Shown piece after piece: positions 1 to 8,499 of a stretch of DNA of 64,000 nucleotides. The stretch comes from ZC4RG30 sp965652645 (GTDB taxonomy: Bacteria > Pseudomonadota > Gammaproteobacteria > Steroidobacterales > Steroidobacteraceae): assembly GCA_965652645.1 (NCBI GenBank), contig CBFGXE010000005.1:62001-126000 (forward strand). The letters are read 5' to 3'. The notes under the pieces are model-generated. The model made no database searches, had not been told where the DNA came from, and saw only the letters and a list, made by a program, of their open reading frames with translations. The first letter of the stretch is position 1, and every line of letters begins with the position of its first letter. The position numbers and the translations under genes were made by a program.

Positions 1-949
1 CATCCAGCCATTCCTCGTGGATCATCTCGGCGCCCACGCCGGCCACGCGCCAGGCGGAGAGGTCGAGGGATTCGGTATCTTTCTGCGACACGCGGCGCGC
101 GGCCAGCGCATAACCGAAGGGCGGGCTGAAGGAGATCGTCGTGCGGTTCTGCGACATCAGCTTCAGCCACAGGCGCGGACGCATGGCGAACTCGCGCGAG
201 CCGAGGAAATCGCAGGAACGCTGCGTGGCCATGCAGCCCAGCACGATGCCCACCAGGCCCATGTCGTGGTAGTAGGGCAGCCACGAGAAGAAGCGGTCTT
301 CCTGCGTGAGGCGGAAGCCGTGGTTGAAGATGGCCTCCAGGTTATGCATCACCGAGGCCTGCGTGATCATCGTGCCACGCGGGAAACGCGTGCTGCCCGA
401 GGTGTACTGCAGGTAGGCCAGCTCGTCGGTGCGTGGCGGCGGCGGCAGGTCCCCCAGGTCTTCCAGCGCCTGGAAATCCTCCAGCGTGCCGGCCACCTGC
501 ACGGAGAGGCCTTCGACAGCCTCACGCAGCAGGTCGATGAAATCTGCGGGAGCAAAGGCTGCAGCGGCACGACAATCCAGCACCATCTGGCGCAGGTGGC
601 GCACATAGGCCTCGTGTCCGCCGAGGTGGATGGCAGCGGGCAGCGGCACCGGCACGAGGGCCGCGTACTGGCAGGCGTAGAACATCACGGCGAAATCCGG
701 ATGCGTGTGCGCCACCAGCGCGACGCGTGCGCCGCGACCGAGTCCCTGCAGGCGACGCGCCAGCGCGCGCGCGCGATCACGCAGTTCCCCGTAAGGGAGC
801 ACCGTAGTGAGGTCACCGCGACCGTTGTAATAGTTGAACCCGGACAGGCCACGCGCGGCATAGTCCAGCGCTTCAGTGAGCGTGGAAAATTCTGCGCGAC
901 GCAACTCGATGCCACTGGCCGTCGGGGTCGCTACGTTCTGTAAAGCCAA
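1..949 (-). CDS. Fatty acyl-AMP ligase (partial, C-terminus beyond left edge)
   Basis: Translating the minus strand gives an uninterrupted AMP-binding protein of about 316 visible residues that runs off the left edge. The adenylate-forming motif YTSGST lies near residue 182, followed by FPRGTMITQASVMHN and the fatty acyl-AMP ligase signature SWLPYYHDMGLVG. Family members adenylate a free fatty acid and usually load it onto an acyl carrier protein rather than CoA. The Lys normally found in the GSTGxPKG-type loop is Arg here. No ATG fits the N-terminus; TTG at 949 is the likely start, giving LALQNVATPTASG as the first residues. A plausible sigma-70 promoter lies about 60 bases upstream. Beside lipid genes, it probably supplies an activated acyl chain; ACP or oxoamine synthase genes may lie off the left edge. 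Confidence 0.85.
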   Translation of the reverse strand, partial: MALQNVATPTASGIELRRAEFSTLTEALDYAARGLSGFNYYNGRGDLTTVLPYGELRDRARALARRLQGLGRGARVALVAHTHPDFAVMFYACQYAALVPVPLPAAIHLGGHEAYVRHLRQMVLDCRAAAAFAPADFIDLLREAVEGLSVQVAGTLEDFQALEDLGDLPPPPRTDELAYLQYTSGSTRFPRGTMITQASVMHNLEAIFNHGFRLTQEDRFFSWLPYYHDMGLVGIVLGCMATQRSCDFLGSREFAMRPRLWLKLMSQNRTTISFSPPFGYALAARRVSQKDTESLDLSAWRVAGVGAEMIHEEWLD

Positions 950-1005
950 GTTACCGTCCAATTTTCGACGCCGGTGAACGGCTCTCCTGTCGGGAATCGA
1001 TGCCA

Positions 1006-1034
1006 AATTTAGTGTGGCGGAAGCGCCAACGCAA
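1006..1034 (-). promoter_or_regulatory. Putative sigma-70 promoter of the acyl-AMP ligase gene
   Basis: On the minus strand TTGCGT (1034-1029) is followed after exactly 17 bases by TAAATT (1011-1006). Transcription would start near base 999, leaving a leader of about 50 bases before the TTG start at 949. The rest of the 950-1215 gap shows no gene. For the plus-strand gene at 1216 only a weak TACACT (1182-1187), without a clear -35 box, is visible. Confidence 0.45.
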
Positions 1035-1215
1035 TTTAATCGAAACCTGACTGTGATGCACTGCCTGATTCCGGGGCAATACGCAAGTTGGCCTATCAGG
1101 GGACCCCTGAGGGCCGGATAACGCGTCCTGAGCGGCTTCCGGGCCGTGTAACGGGCCCGGGCAAGACCCCGCGCGCCTGTGTACACTGACCGAAATCCAT
1201 TTAACCAACACACCC

Positions 1216-1992
1216 GTGAGCGTCGCAGAAAAGCCACAACGAGCCGTCATCCTGTCCGCCGGGCAGGGCAGTCGCCTCCTCCCCCACACCCAGGACCTGC
1301 CCAAGTGCCTGCTCGACCTGGCTGGCCGCCCCATGCTGGGCTGGCAATTGCACGCCCTGGCCGGGGCCGGGATTCCCGAGGCCGTGGTAGTCACGGGCTT
1401 CCGCAGCGACCTTGTGGAGCAGGCCCTGCCGGGCCTTGCACCCCCGGGAATGCGGGTCCGGACCCTTTTCAACCCCTTCTACAAGGTTGCCGACAACCTC
1501 GGCACCTGCTGGATGGCCCGCCAGGAGCTGTCCGGGCCGGTGCTGGTGCTGAACGGGGATACCCTGATTTCACCGGCCATCGTGGGCCGGCTGCTGGCCG
1601 CGCCCCCGGCCGAAATCACGGTGACCATCGACCGCAAGGCCACCTATGACGAGGACGACATGAAGGTGGTGGCCGCGGCAGAGCGCCTGCGGGCCATCGG
1701 CAAGAAGCTGGCCCCGGCCGAGGTGAATGGGGAATCTATCGGTTTCCTGCGTTTTTCGGCTGCCGGGTCGGCGGCCTTCGTGGCCGAGGTCGAGCGGGTG
1801 ATGCGCACGCCGGAGGGCACAGGGCTGTGGTATCTCTCAGCCATCCACAAGCTGGCAGGTTCAGGGAGGAATGTGACGGTGGCGCTGATCGAAGGGCTGG
1901 AATGGGCGGAGCTGGATTTTCCTGCCGACCTGGCGCGTTGCCGCGAGATCGCGGCCGCGTGGGCGGACGGAAAATCCCCCGCTTCGCACTGA
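1216..1992 (+). CDS. LicC-like NTP transferase (phospho-alcohol or sugar-phosphate nucleotidyltransferase)
   Basis: This 258-residue protein starts at GTG. It opens with the nucleotidyltransferase loop SAGQGSRLLPHTQDLPKCLL (residues about 14-33). NPFYKVADNLGTCWMA and the metal-binding LVLNGDT follow, then the TYDEDDMKV and GESIGFLRFS blocks typical of the COG1213/LicC group. LicC-type enzymes use CTP to activate phosphocholine; relatives activate sugar phosphates or other phospho-alcohols, and the substrate cannot be read from sequence. It is divergent from the acyl-AMP ligase and 57 bases upstream of a CDP-glycerol-transferase-like gene, which fits supply of a CDP-activated head group, but this is inference. 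Confidence 0.8.
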   Translation: MSVAEKPQRAVILSAGQGSRLLPHTQDLPKCLLDLAGRPMLGWQLHALAGAGIPEAVVVTGFRSDLVEQALPGLAPPGMRVRTLFNPFYKVADNLGTCWMARQELSGPVLVLNGDTLISPAIVGRLLAAPPAEITVTIDRKATYDEDDMKVVAAAERLRAIGKKLAPAEVNGESIGFLRFSAAGSAAFVAEVERVMRTPEGTGLWYLSAIHKLAGSGRNVTVALIEGLEWAELDFPADLARCREIAAAWADGKSPASH

Positions 1993-2049
1993 CCTGTTTC
2001 GCACCGATGATATTCTCGCGGCGGCCCAGATGACCGTCTTCGGGACCAG

Positions 2050-3189
2050 ATGATCGGTTTCGTGCTCATCGGTGGTGAGCACCAGCTGCTGCACATCGTG
2101 CCGGTGGCGGCCGAGCTGACCCGGCATGCCGGCGTGCAGGTCGCGCTGTTTGCGGCAACGCCACATGTGTCCGCCGCCACGCAGGACCTGATGCGTCGCC
2201 TTGAAAGCGGCCCCTACTCGCTCCAGATGCTCCAGTTGCCGTCGGCGGCGGAACGCCTGGCGCGCAACTCGGTCACCGGCGGAAGCCTGAAACTGCTCAG
2301 GTTGCTGGCCCACGCCCGCACCTTGCGCCACTGCTGCCTGCTGGTCACCGCCGAACGGACTTCAACAGTGCTCAAGCGCCTTCCGGGCTACTGTCCACCG
2401 ATGATCCACCTGCGGCATGGCGTCGGCGACCGCGCCGTGGGTTTTGAACGCCGCATCGCGCTGTTCGATGACCTGATCGTGGGCGGCGAGAAAGACCGCA
2501 GGCGCACCATTGAAGCCGGACTGCTGCCGCCGGACCGTTGCCACGCCTGCGGCTACGTGAAGCTGTCGGCCGTGCGGCGGTTGCGCCAGGGTGCGCCCGC
2601 GTTGTTCGCGAACGACCGGCCGACGGTGCTCTACAACCCGCACTTCCATCCCCGCCTCTCCTCCTGGAAACATGCGCGCAGCGTGATCGCGGCCATCCGT
2701 GACAGTGGCCTCTTCAACCTGATCGTCGCGCCGCACGTGCGGCTGTTCGCGGCCAGCGACCGCCGGCAGCGTGCGGAGTGGGAAGAACTCGCCGTTCCCG
2801 ACCAGGTGCTGGTGGACCTGGGTTCGCCGCGCAGCATGGACATGACCTACACGCTGGCAGCCGACCTCTACCTGGGTGACGTCAGCAGCCAGGTGTACGA
2901 ATTTGCCGCCGAACCCCGCCCCTGCGTGTTCCTCGACAGCCATGCCGCCTCGTGGCATGGCAATCCCGACTACCTGATGTGGGAAATGGGCGAAGTCGTG
3001 GAAAGCCCGGAAGACGTGCTGCCCGCATTGCTGCGTGCCGGGTCCATGCACGCGCAATACCGGGAGCGGCAGTGCCGGCTGGTGGCGGACGCCGTGGGTG
3101 ACGCGGGTCCCGGCTCCGCGCAGCGGGCCGCGCAGGTCATCCTGGAGCGCTACAGGAGCCAGGCCAGCGGCGTGCCATCCACAGCCTGA
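2050..3189 (+). CDS. CDP-glycerol glycerophosphotransferase-like GT-B transferase, paralogue 1
   Basis: The 379-residue protein has no signal peptide. Its motif order matches the TagB/TagF glycerophosphotransferase fold: MIHLRHGVGDR (cf. WHG), CGYVKLS (cf. GYPR), VLYNPHF, IVAPHVR, then YLGDVSSQVYEF and RPCVFLD (cf. TDYSS...F and KPIIF). TagF-type enzymes transfer polyol phosphates from CDP-activated donors to a membrane-linked acceptor; teichoic acid is not expected in a Gram-negative cell, so the acceptor here is probably a glycan or lipid. A clear paralogue lies at 7326-8477. Together they flank two GT4 genes and an amidotransferase. Confidence 0.7.
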   Translation: MIGFVLIGGEHQLLHIVPVAAELTRHAGVQVALFAATPHVSAATQDLMRRLESGPYSLQMLQLPSAAERLARNSVTGGSLKLLRLLAHARTLRHCCLLVTAERTSTVLKRLPGYCPPMIHLRHGVGDRAVGFERRIALFDDLIVGGEKDRRRTIEAGLLPPDRCHACGYVKLSAVRRLRQGAPALFANDRPTVLYNPHFHPRLSSWKHARSVIAAIRDSGLFNLIVAPHVRLFAASDRRQRAEWEELAVPDQVLVDLGSPRSMDMTYTLAADLYLGDVSSQVYEFAAEPRPCVFLDSHAASWHGNPDYLMWEMGEVVESPEDVLPALLRAGSMHAQYRERQCRLVADAVGDAGPGSAQRAAQVILERYRSQASGVPSTA

Positions 3190-3219
3190 AACGGCGCTCG
3201 CCGGCCAGGCAACCCGCGT

Positions 3220-4341
3220 TCAGCGGCGGGCCTGCACCAGGGCGTTTTCCACGATCGTGGCCACATGGCGGTTCCAGTCGAATTCACGCTCGGCGCGGGT
3301 GGCCGCCGCCGCCGCCAGTGCATGTCGCAATGGCGCGTCGCGCAGCAGGCGCCTGAGGGCGCTGGTGACTGATTGCTGGTCATTGCCATCGACGTACAGG
3401 CCGGATATGCCATCTTCGATCAGCTCGCCAGGCCCGCCGGCGCGCCCGATGATCACGGCGGTGCGCGCGTACATGGCATCGGCGATGGCGATGGCGAAGC
3501 CCTCGAAGTCCCTGCCACCGTCGCGGGCGATCTGTGGATGAATGAAGATGTCCGCGTCGCGATAGAGCTGCCATGCCTTCTCGGTGGCCATGAAACCCGC
3601 CAGTTCCACCCTGTCCTGCAATCCCAGGTCGGTGACGGTGGCCCTCAACCGCTCCAGCTCCGGTCCGCGCCCGCCGATCACGAAGCGGAACTCCAGGCCC
3701 TCCTCGCGACAGGCGGCAGCCGCGACCAGGGCCGCGTGCAGGTTCTTGCGTGGCTCCAGCCGGCACAGGGAAAACACCAGCGGTGCCGTGGCCTCGCCAC
3801 CCCTCGCCCCCTCGCGCAGCAGGCCCGGCGTCACGCCGTTCCAGGCGACCAGCGGCGGCTTCTCCAGGGTGACACGCTTCTGCAGCGCCTCCGCGCTGTA
3901 GCGACTCACCGCCACGACACGCCGCGCCCGGCGGGCGACGTGGGTCATCAGCCACCGTTTCCAGCCCGACGGATACATGAACTCCCGGCCGTGGAATGTC
4001 ACCACGCAGGAGAACCCCAGCAGCGTGGGCACCACCGAGGTACGCCATGTGGTCGCGTGCAGCAGCGCAGGGTCACCGTGCCGGCGGCGCTCACGGCGCA
4101 GTGCAGCGGCATAACGCCGATACATGGTGAAGCCGCGCTCGGGACCCACGTCCACCAGCCGCACCGCGCCGAAGGCCATGTCGCGCGGCCCCGCGCTCGT
4201 GGAGGTGAACACGGTGACACGCGCGCCGGCTGCCGCATAGGCTTCGGCAACCGCCTGGGCGTAGGTCTGCATGCCGCCTTCATCGGGCGCGTATCCCTTG
4301 GCCATCACCCATACCGCCTTCGACTGGATGGCTTCGATCAC
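3220..4341 (-). CDS. Family 4 glycosyltransferase A
   Basis: A 373-residue GT-B glycosyltransferase. The N-terminal acceptor domain has the glycine-rich GGMQTYAQAVAEAY and the middle GREFMYPSG. The C-terminal donor domain carries VFSLCRLEPRKNLHAAL (GT4 R/K motif) and FEGFAIAIADAM. In most GT4 enzymes that last segment reads EX7E; here the second acid is Asp. The product is probably a cytoplasmic enzyme at the inner membrane adding a hexose to a lipid-linked glycan or lipid head group. It is the last gene of the long minus-strand operon, and its ATG overlaps the stop of the preceding gene by four bases (ATGA). Confidence 0.85.
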   Translation of the reverse strand: MIEAIQSKAVWVMAKGYAPDEGGMQTYAQAVAEAYAAAGARVTVFTSTSAGPRDMAFGAVRLVDVGPERGFTMYRRYAAALRRERRRHGDPALLHATTWRTSVVPTLLGFSCVVTFHGREFMYPSGWKRWLMTHVARRARRVVAVSRYSAEALQKRVTLEKPPLVAWNGVTPGLLREGARGGEATAPLVFSLCRLEPRKNLHAALVAAAACREEGLEFRFVIGGRGPELERLRATVTDLGLQDRVELAGFMATEKAWQLYRDADIFIHPQIARDGGRDFEGFAIAIADAMYARTAVIIGRAGGPGELIEDGISGLYVDGNDQQSVTSALRRLLRDAPLRHALAAAAATRAEREFDWNRHVATIVENALVQARR

Positions 4342-5462
4342 GACGGGTCGTCCTCCTGCCGGCGCCTGCCGGCAAACAGATCCAGGTAACGCAGGGCCGC
4401 CACGCTGGTGAGGTGCCGGCCGGCCACCTGCCGCATGCGGGTCCGGTCGCAGGCCCGGTCCCTGAAATACCCGCGCACGGCGGCGGCGAACGCCGCCGGG
4501 TCGCGGGAGTCCACGCAGGTGCCCAGCAGCGGCGTGGAGATGATTTCGGCGATCGCCGGCGAGCAGTTGCGGGCAACCAGGAAGGTTCCGGCGGCCAGGG
4601 CTTCGATGGCGACCGCCGGATAGCCTTCGAAGTCGGAAGTGATCAGTGCGAGCTCCGCTGCGGCCAGGCAGGAATGCACATCGTCCACCCGGCCGGTGAA
4701 GTTCACCCTCTCCCGGATGCCCAGGCGCACCGCAAGCTGTTGCAGTTCCCCTTCGAGCGGACCGTCACCGACGATATCCAGGGTGACCGGGAGATCCTGC
4801 AGCAACGAGAAGGCCTGCAGCAGCAGGGAAAAGTTTTTCTGCGGCACCAGCCTGCCGACCGCGCACAGGTGCCAGGGCCTGCGCGGGGCCGCTGTCGCGG
4901 GCATCGCGTCAAGGACGGGGTTGGGAACGACTTCGATCCGGAAGCGCGAACCCAGTACACGCCTCGCATCCACCGCCAGCCCCTCGGACATCGTCACCAC
5001 GGCGGGAAGGCCGCGCAGCCGGCGACGTGTCTTCATCGCGAACACCAGGTTGCCCGCCAGCGATCGATCTTCACGCCACAACAGGTTGCTGACCTTGGCG
5101 AACACCTTCAGGCGGGGTGCGGCGGCCCGTGCCGGACCGATCGCCCGGAAGTAGGAATTGCCGGGCATGAAGGCCGTGTCGAGGCCGAGCGCGGTGCAGC
5201 GGCTGCCGAACCACGCACCCGCGGCTGCCGGATCCGCTTCGGAGCGCGCAAGCGGCGGGTCGGCGATCTCCACGCGAACCCTGTCCCGCACAAGCCTGCG
5301 CTGCGGGCCACTGTCGTTTCCGGCCAGCAGCACGACGGTGCAGCCCAGTCCGGCCCACGCATTGGCAAGGCGGATGGCAACGCGCTCGCTGCCGCCAAGC
5401 GCGAAATCATGCAGCATCACGCCGATCGCCGGCGCCGCTGCAGGTTCAGGTCGACCGGCCAT
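4338..5462 (-). CDS. Family 4 glycosyltransferase B
   Basis: A 374-residue GT4 glycosyltransferase. I take ATG at 5462 (MAGRPEPAAAPAIGVML) as start because the frame further upstream encodes low-quality sequence inside the neighbouring gene. Motifs are HDFALGGSERVAIRLANAW near the N-terminus, AVGRLVPQKNFSLLLQAF, and DFEGYPAVAIEALAAG, which has an intact EX7E. The family transfers sugar from a nucleotide donor with retention. The start lies 17 bases inside the asparagine-synthase gene and the end overlaps glycosyltransferase A, so the three genes are translationally coupled. Donor and acceptor are unknown. Confidence 0.85.
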   Translation of the reverse strand: MAGRPEPAAAPAIGVMLHDFALGGSERVAIRLANAWAGLGCTVVLLAGNDSGPQRRLVRDRVRVEIADPPLARSEADPAAAGAWFGSRCTALGLDTAFMPGNSYFRAIGPARAAAPRLKVFAKVSNLLWREDRSLAGNLVFAMKTRRRLRGLPAVVTMSEGLAVDARRVLGSRFRIEVVPNPVLDAMPATAAPRRPWHLCAVGRLVPQKNFSLLLQAFSLLQDLPVTLDIVGDGPLEGELQQLAVRLGIRERVNFTGRVDDVHSCLAAAELALITSDFEGYPAVAIEALAAGTFLVARNCSPAIAEIISTPLLGTCVDSRDPAAFAAAVRGYFRDRACDRTRMRQVAGRHLTSVAALRYLDLFAGRRRQEDDPS

Positions 5463-7338
5463 CCCACCACAGGCAGAGGACCGACAACGCATACAGCAGG
5501 CGACCGTGGTCGCGTTTGCCGGCGCGGTGTTCGGCAAATACCGAGTCCATTGCGGCCGGCGACAGGAATCCCGCGCTGCGCAGCCCGCTGTCATTCCACA
5601 GCTCCCGCGCGAAGTTGCCGAAATCCCCGGCGAACCATTCGGCGAGGGGAATCGCAAAACCCTGCTTGCGCCGGCGGGTTGCTCCCTCGGGCAGCCAGGG
5701 TTCGATTGCCTTGCGAAGCAGGTACTTGCCCGTGGTGCCGCGCATCTTCATCGATGTGGGAACGCTCATCGCCCAGTCGACGAAGCTGGCGCCCAGCATC
5801 GGCACCCGCACCTCCAGGGAATGGGCCATGCTGGCGCGGTCGACCTTGGTGAGCATGGCGGAAGGCAGGTTCAGGGCAAGGTCCGCATACACGAACTGCT
5901 CAAGCGGATCCGGCGAGATGCTCGCCGCCGGGTCCGGGAAATACTCGTCGCGCAGGGACTCGAAAGGATGGTCCCCTTCCACCTGCGACCGGAAGGCCGG
6001 GTCGTACAGGCGGCTGCGCATGGCGGGCGAGGTGATCTGGGTGCGTGCGAAAAACCGGCTGACGCCATCAGGCAGTCCCGCGCTGCTGAGGCCCTTCTGG
6101 ACCCGGTGCAGCAGGAAGTTCACCGAACGCATGGGGGTCGGCGGCCAGTTCACCACCGCGCGCGCCAGCCGCCTGGCCAGCGGATGCAGGGATCCCACCC
6201 GCTGCTCGGTACGGTGCCGCTTGTAGCCCATGAACAGTTCATCGCCACCATCACCCGACAGCACCACCTTCACCTGCTCGCGCGCGACCTGGGACACGTA
6301 CCAGGTCGGCACCGCAGAGGGGTCCGCGAAGGGCTCGCCGTAGCAGCGCTGCACGGCGGGCAGGATGTCGCGGGCGCGCTGCAGGTCGATCATGCGGGTG
6401 GTGTGGAGGCAGCCGAGGTGGCGCGCGACCCGCTCGGCTGCCGGGGCCTCGTTGTAACGCTCGACGGGAAAACCGATGGTGAAGGTCCGCACCGGGGCAT
6501 CACCCACCCTGCGCATGGCTGCCACCACCGCCGAGGAGTCGATGCCACCGGACAGGAAGGCGCCGACCTCCACGTCGCTGAGCATGTGCTGCCTCACGGT
6601 TTCAAGCCACCGGGAGCGGAATTCCCGGATCCACTCTTCCTCGGTGCGCACTTCATCGTGCCGGTAACGTGCGCGCCAGAATGCCGTTTCTGTCGGCGCA
6701 CCCGAGGGACCGATCCGCAGCACATGCCCTGGCTTCAGCGAGCGCACCTGCATGTGGATGCTGCGCGGCATGCGCACGTGGCCGAAGCTGAAGAAGTCAT
6801 GCACGGCACGCGGGGAGACATCGAAGCGGTGCCCGGGCAGCACCTCCAGCGCCCCCAGTTCGGATGCGAAGGCAAGGCCGCCGTTCTGCCCGGTGAGGTA
6901 GAGGGGCTTGATGCCGATGGGATCGCGGGCAAGCGTGAGGGTCCTGGTGTGCCGGTCCCAGATGGCGACCGCGAACATGCCTTCCAGGCGCGGCCAGGCC
7001 GCATCACCCCACTCCCGGAAGGCCAGCAGGATGGTTTCCGTATCACTCTGCGTGCTGAAGCTGTGGCCGGCCGCGTCGAGTTCGCGCCTCAGATCGCGGT
7101 GGTTGTAGATTTCCCCGTTGAAGACAATGGCCAGGCGCCCGTCGCGGGTCTGGATGGGCTGGTGCCCGCCCGCCAGGTCGATGATGCTCAGCCGCCGCAT
7201 GCCCATGCCGAGGTCGCCGTCGGTGAGGACGCCCTCGTCGTCGGGTCCACGGTGCACGATGGCCGCGCATTGGGACCGGATCACCTGCGCCGGCACCGCC
7301 TGCCCGTCGCGGCGGTACCAGCCCGCTATGCCGCACAT
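5446..7338 (-). CDS. asnB: Asparagine synthase-like glutamine amidotransferase
   Basis: A 630-residue two-domain protein. The N-terminal Ntn glutaminase domain begins MCGIAGWYRRDG with the catalytic Cys2 and contains HRGPDDEG, FNGEIYNHRDLR and SDTETIL. The C-terminal synthetase domain carries the pyrophosphate loop FLSGGIDSSAVVA and later LSGDGGDELFMGYKRH. The family makes asparagine from aspartate, ATP and glutamine, but many copies inside polysaccharide loci are thought to amidate uronic or other carboxyl groups of the glycan. Its place between a CDP-glycerol-transferase-like gene and two glycosyltransferases favours the second role; true biosynthesis of asparagine cannot be excluded. Confidence 0.85.
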   Translation of the reverse strand: MCGIAGWYRRDGQAVPAQVIRSQCAAIVHRGPDDEGVLTDGDLGMGMRRLSIIDLAGGHQPIQTRDGRLAIVFNGEIYNHRDLRRELDAAGHSFSTQSDTETILLAFREWGDAAWPRLEGMFAVAIWDRHTRTLTLARDPIGIKPLYLTGQNGGLAFASELGALEVLPGHRFDVSPRAVHDFFSFGHVRMPRSIHMQVRSLKPGHVLRIGPSGAPTETAFWRARYRHDEVRTEEEWIREFRSRWLETVRQHMLSDVEVGAFLSGGIDSSAVVAAMRRVGDAPVRTFTIGFPVERYNEAPAAERVARHLGCLHTTRMIDLQRARDILPAVQRCYGEPFADPSAVPTWYVSQVAREQVKVVLSGDGGDELFMGYKRHRTEQRVGSLHPLARRLARAVVNWPPTPMRSVNFLLHRVQKGLSSAGLPDGVSRFFARTQITSPAMRSRLYDPAFRSQVEGDHPFESLRDEYFPDPAASISPDPLEQFVYADLALNLPSAMLTKVDRASMAHSLEVRVPMLGASFVDWAMSVPTSMKMRGTTGKYLLRKAIEPWLPEGATRRRKQGFAIPLAEWFAGDFGNFARELWNDSGLRSAGFLSPAAMDSVFAEHRAGKRDHGRLLYALSVLCLWWDGRST

Positions 7339-8477
7339 CGGGTGTCTTGCGCGAGATATTCGAGCAGGATGTTGGCCGCGCGGCCGGTGGCGCCGCGATA
7401 GTCCCCGAAGGCGAAGGCCACTGCCTGCTGCTGCAGGGCCACCTTCTGCGCATGGCCCGCAAAGGCGCGATCCACCGTGTCGATCAGCCCGGCAACCCCT
7501 TCGGCCACCTCGCCCAGGTGCCAGCCCGCGTAACGCGGATCATCCCGCCAGCTGACGCCGTGGGAGTTGATGAACGCCACGGGGCGGGGCCGGACCAGGA
7601 ACTCGTAGAGCTGGCTGGACATGTCACCGAGGTACAGGTCCGCGCCGCGCACGTAACGCATGTCGAACAGGCCCGGGGAGCCGAGGTCCACGTGGATACG
7701 ACCCGGCACGGCCAGGTCTTCCAGCGCCCGCTTCTCCCCCGCGGACAGGTCTTCCACGGCCCGCACGTGGGGCGCAAATACCAGGTTGTAGCGATCCTGG
7801 GAGCGGAACCTCGCAATCACCTCTCGCGCGACGCCGATGGAGGAGGTCCTGGCATCGAAGTGGGGGTTGTAGAAGACCGTCCTCAGCCTGTTGTCGAACA
7901 GTGGCGCACCCGGGCCCGGCTCGGACTCCAGGTAGTCGAGCTTCACGTAGCCGGCAGTGCGCAGGCGGCCGGGATCAATGCCCCTGGCCACGGCACGCTC
8001 GATGTCCTTCTCGCCTGGCACGATGATGAGGTCGAACGCCCGCAGCCGGGCTTCCGAAGCGGGGGCGCGATCCCCGGCGCCGTGCCGGAAATGGATCAGC
8101 GGCCTGCTCCATCCCATCATGCGCAGCTTGGCCGACGTGCGTTCGGGCACGATGATTGCCCGGGCACCACGCGTGCGCCAGCGGATGGCCGCGAGCAGGG
8201 GTCCCTTCCCGGCCGACTTGCGACCAGTGACGGCCATCATCACGCGCGACAGCAGGGAGGTCCGCATCTCGGTGATGCGGACGGGACATGACGCGCCGGC
8301 AACAGCCCGCAGGGCTGCGGAGGTATCAGCGTCGCCGCAGATGCAATGGACGGACAGGTCGGGACGGCGGCGGCTTACCTCAACCGCCACTGGCGCCAGG
8401 TGCAGGACATGGTGAACGCCCCCGATGAACAGGAAGGCCAGGTCGATTTTTTCTTCTTTTTCATTTTTCATCTGCAC
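7326..8477 (-). CDS. CDP-glycerol glycerophosphotransferase-like GT-B transferase, paralogue 2
   Basis: A 383-residue paralogue of the product of 2050-3189 with the same motif order: FLFIGGVHHVLHLAPVAVEV, LIHFRHGAGDR, TAGYVKLDYL, VFYNPHFD, VFAPHVR, YLGDMSSQLYEF and RPVAFINSHGVSW. By analogy with TagB/TagF it should transfer a phospho-polyol (or related CDP-activated group) to a membrane acceptor; the substrate is unknown. It has a charged, lysine/glutamate-rich N-terminus (MQMKNEKEEKIDLA). It overlaps the asparagine-synthase gene by 13 bases and follows the nucleotidyltransferase gene by 22 bases in one operon. Confidence 0.7.
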   Translation of the reverse strand: MQMKNEKEEKIDLAFLFIGGVHHVLHLAPVAVEVSRRRPDLSVHCICGDADTSAALRAVAGASCPVRITEMRTSLLSRVMMAVTGRKSAGKGPLLAAIRWRTRGARAIIVPERTSAKLRMMGWSRPLIHFRHGAGDRAPASEARLRAFDLIIVPGEKDIERAVARGIDPGRLRTAGYVKLDYLESEPGPGAPLFDNRLRTVFYNPHFDARTSSIGVAREVIARFRSQDRYNLVFAPHVRAVEDLSAGEKRALEDLAVPGRIHVDLGSPGLFDMRYVRGADLYLGDMSSQLYEFLVRPRPVAFINSHGVSWRDDPRYAGWHLGEVAEGVAGLIDTVDRAFAGHAQKVALQQQAVAFAFGDYRGATGRAANILLEYLAQDTRCAA

Positions 8478-8499
8478 GTCTTCTGCCAGCGCTGCCGGG

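Noticed and set aside
5158..7401. Long plus-strand open frame (about 747 codons) opposite asnB
   Set aside because: Antisense of a clear asparagine-synthase gene; the translation has no motifs and is His/Gln/Arg-rich, typical of shadow frames in GC-rich DNA.
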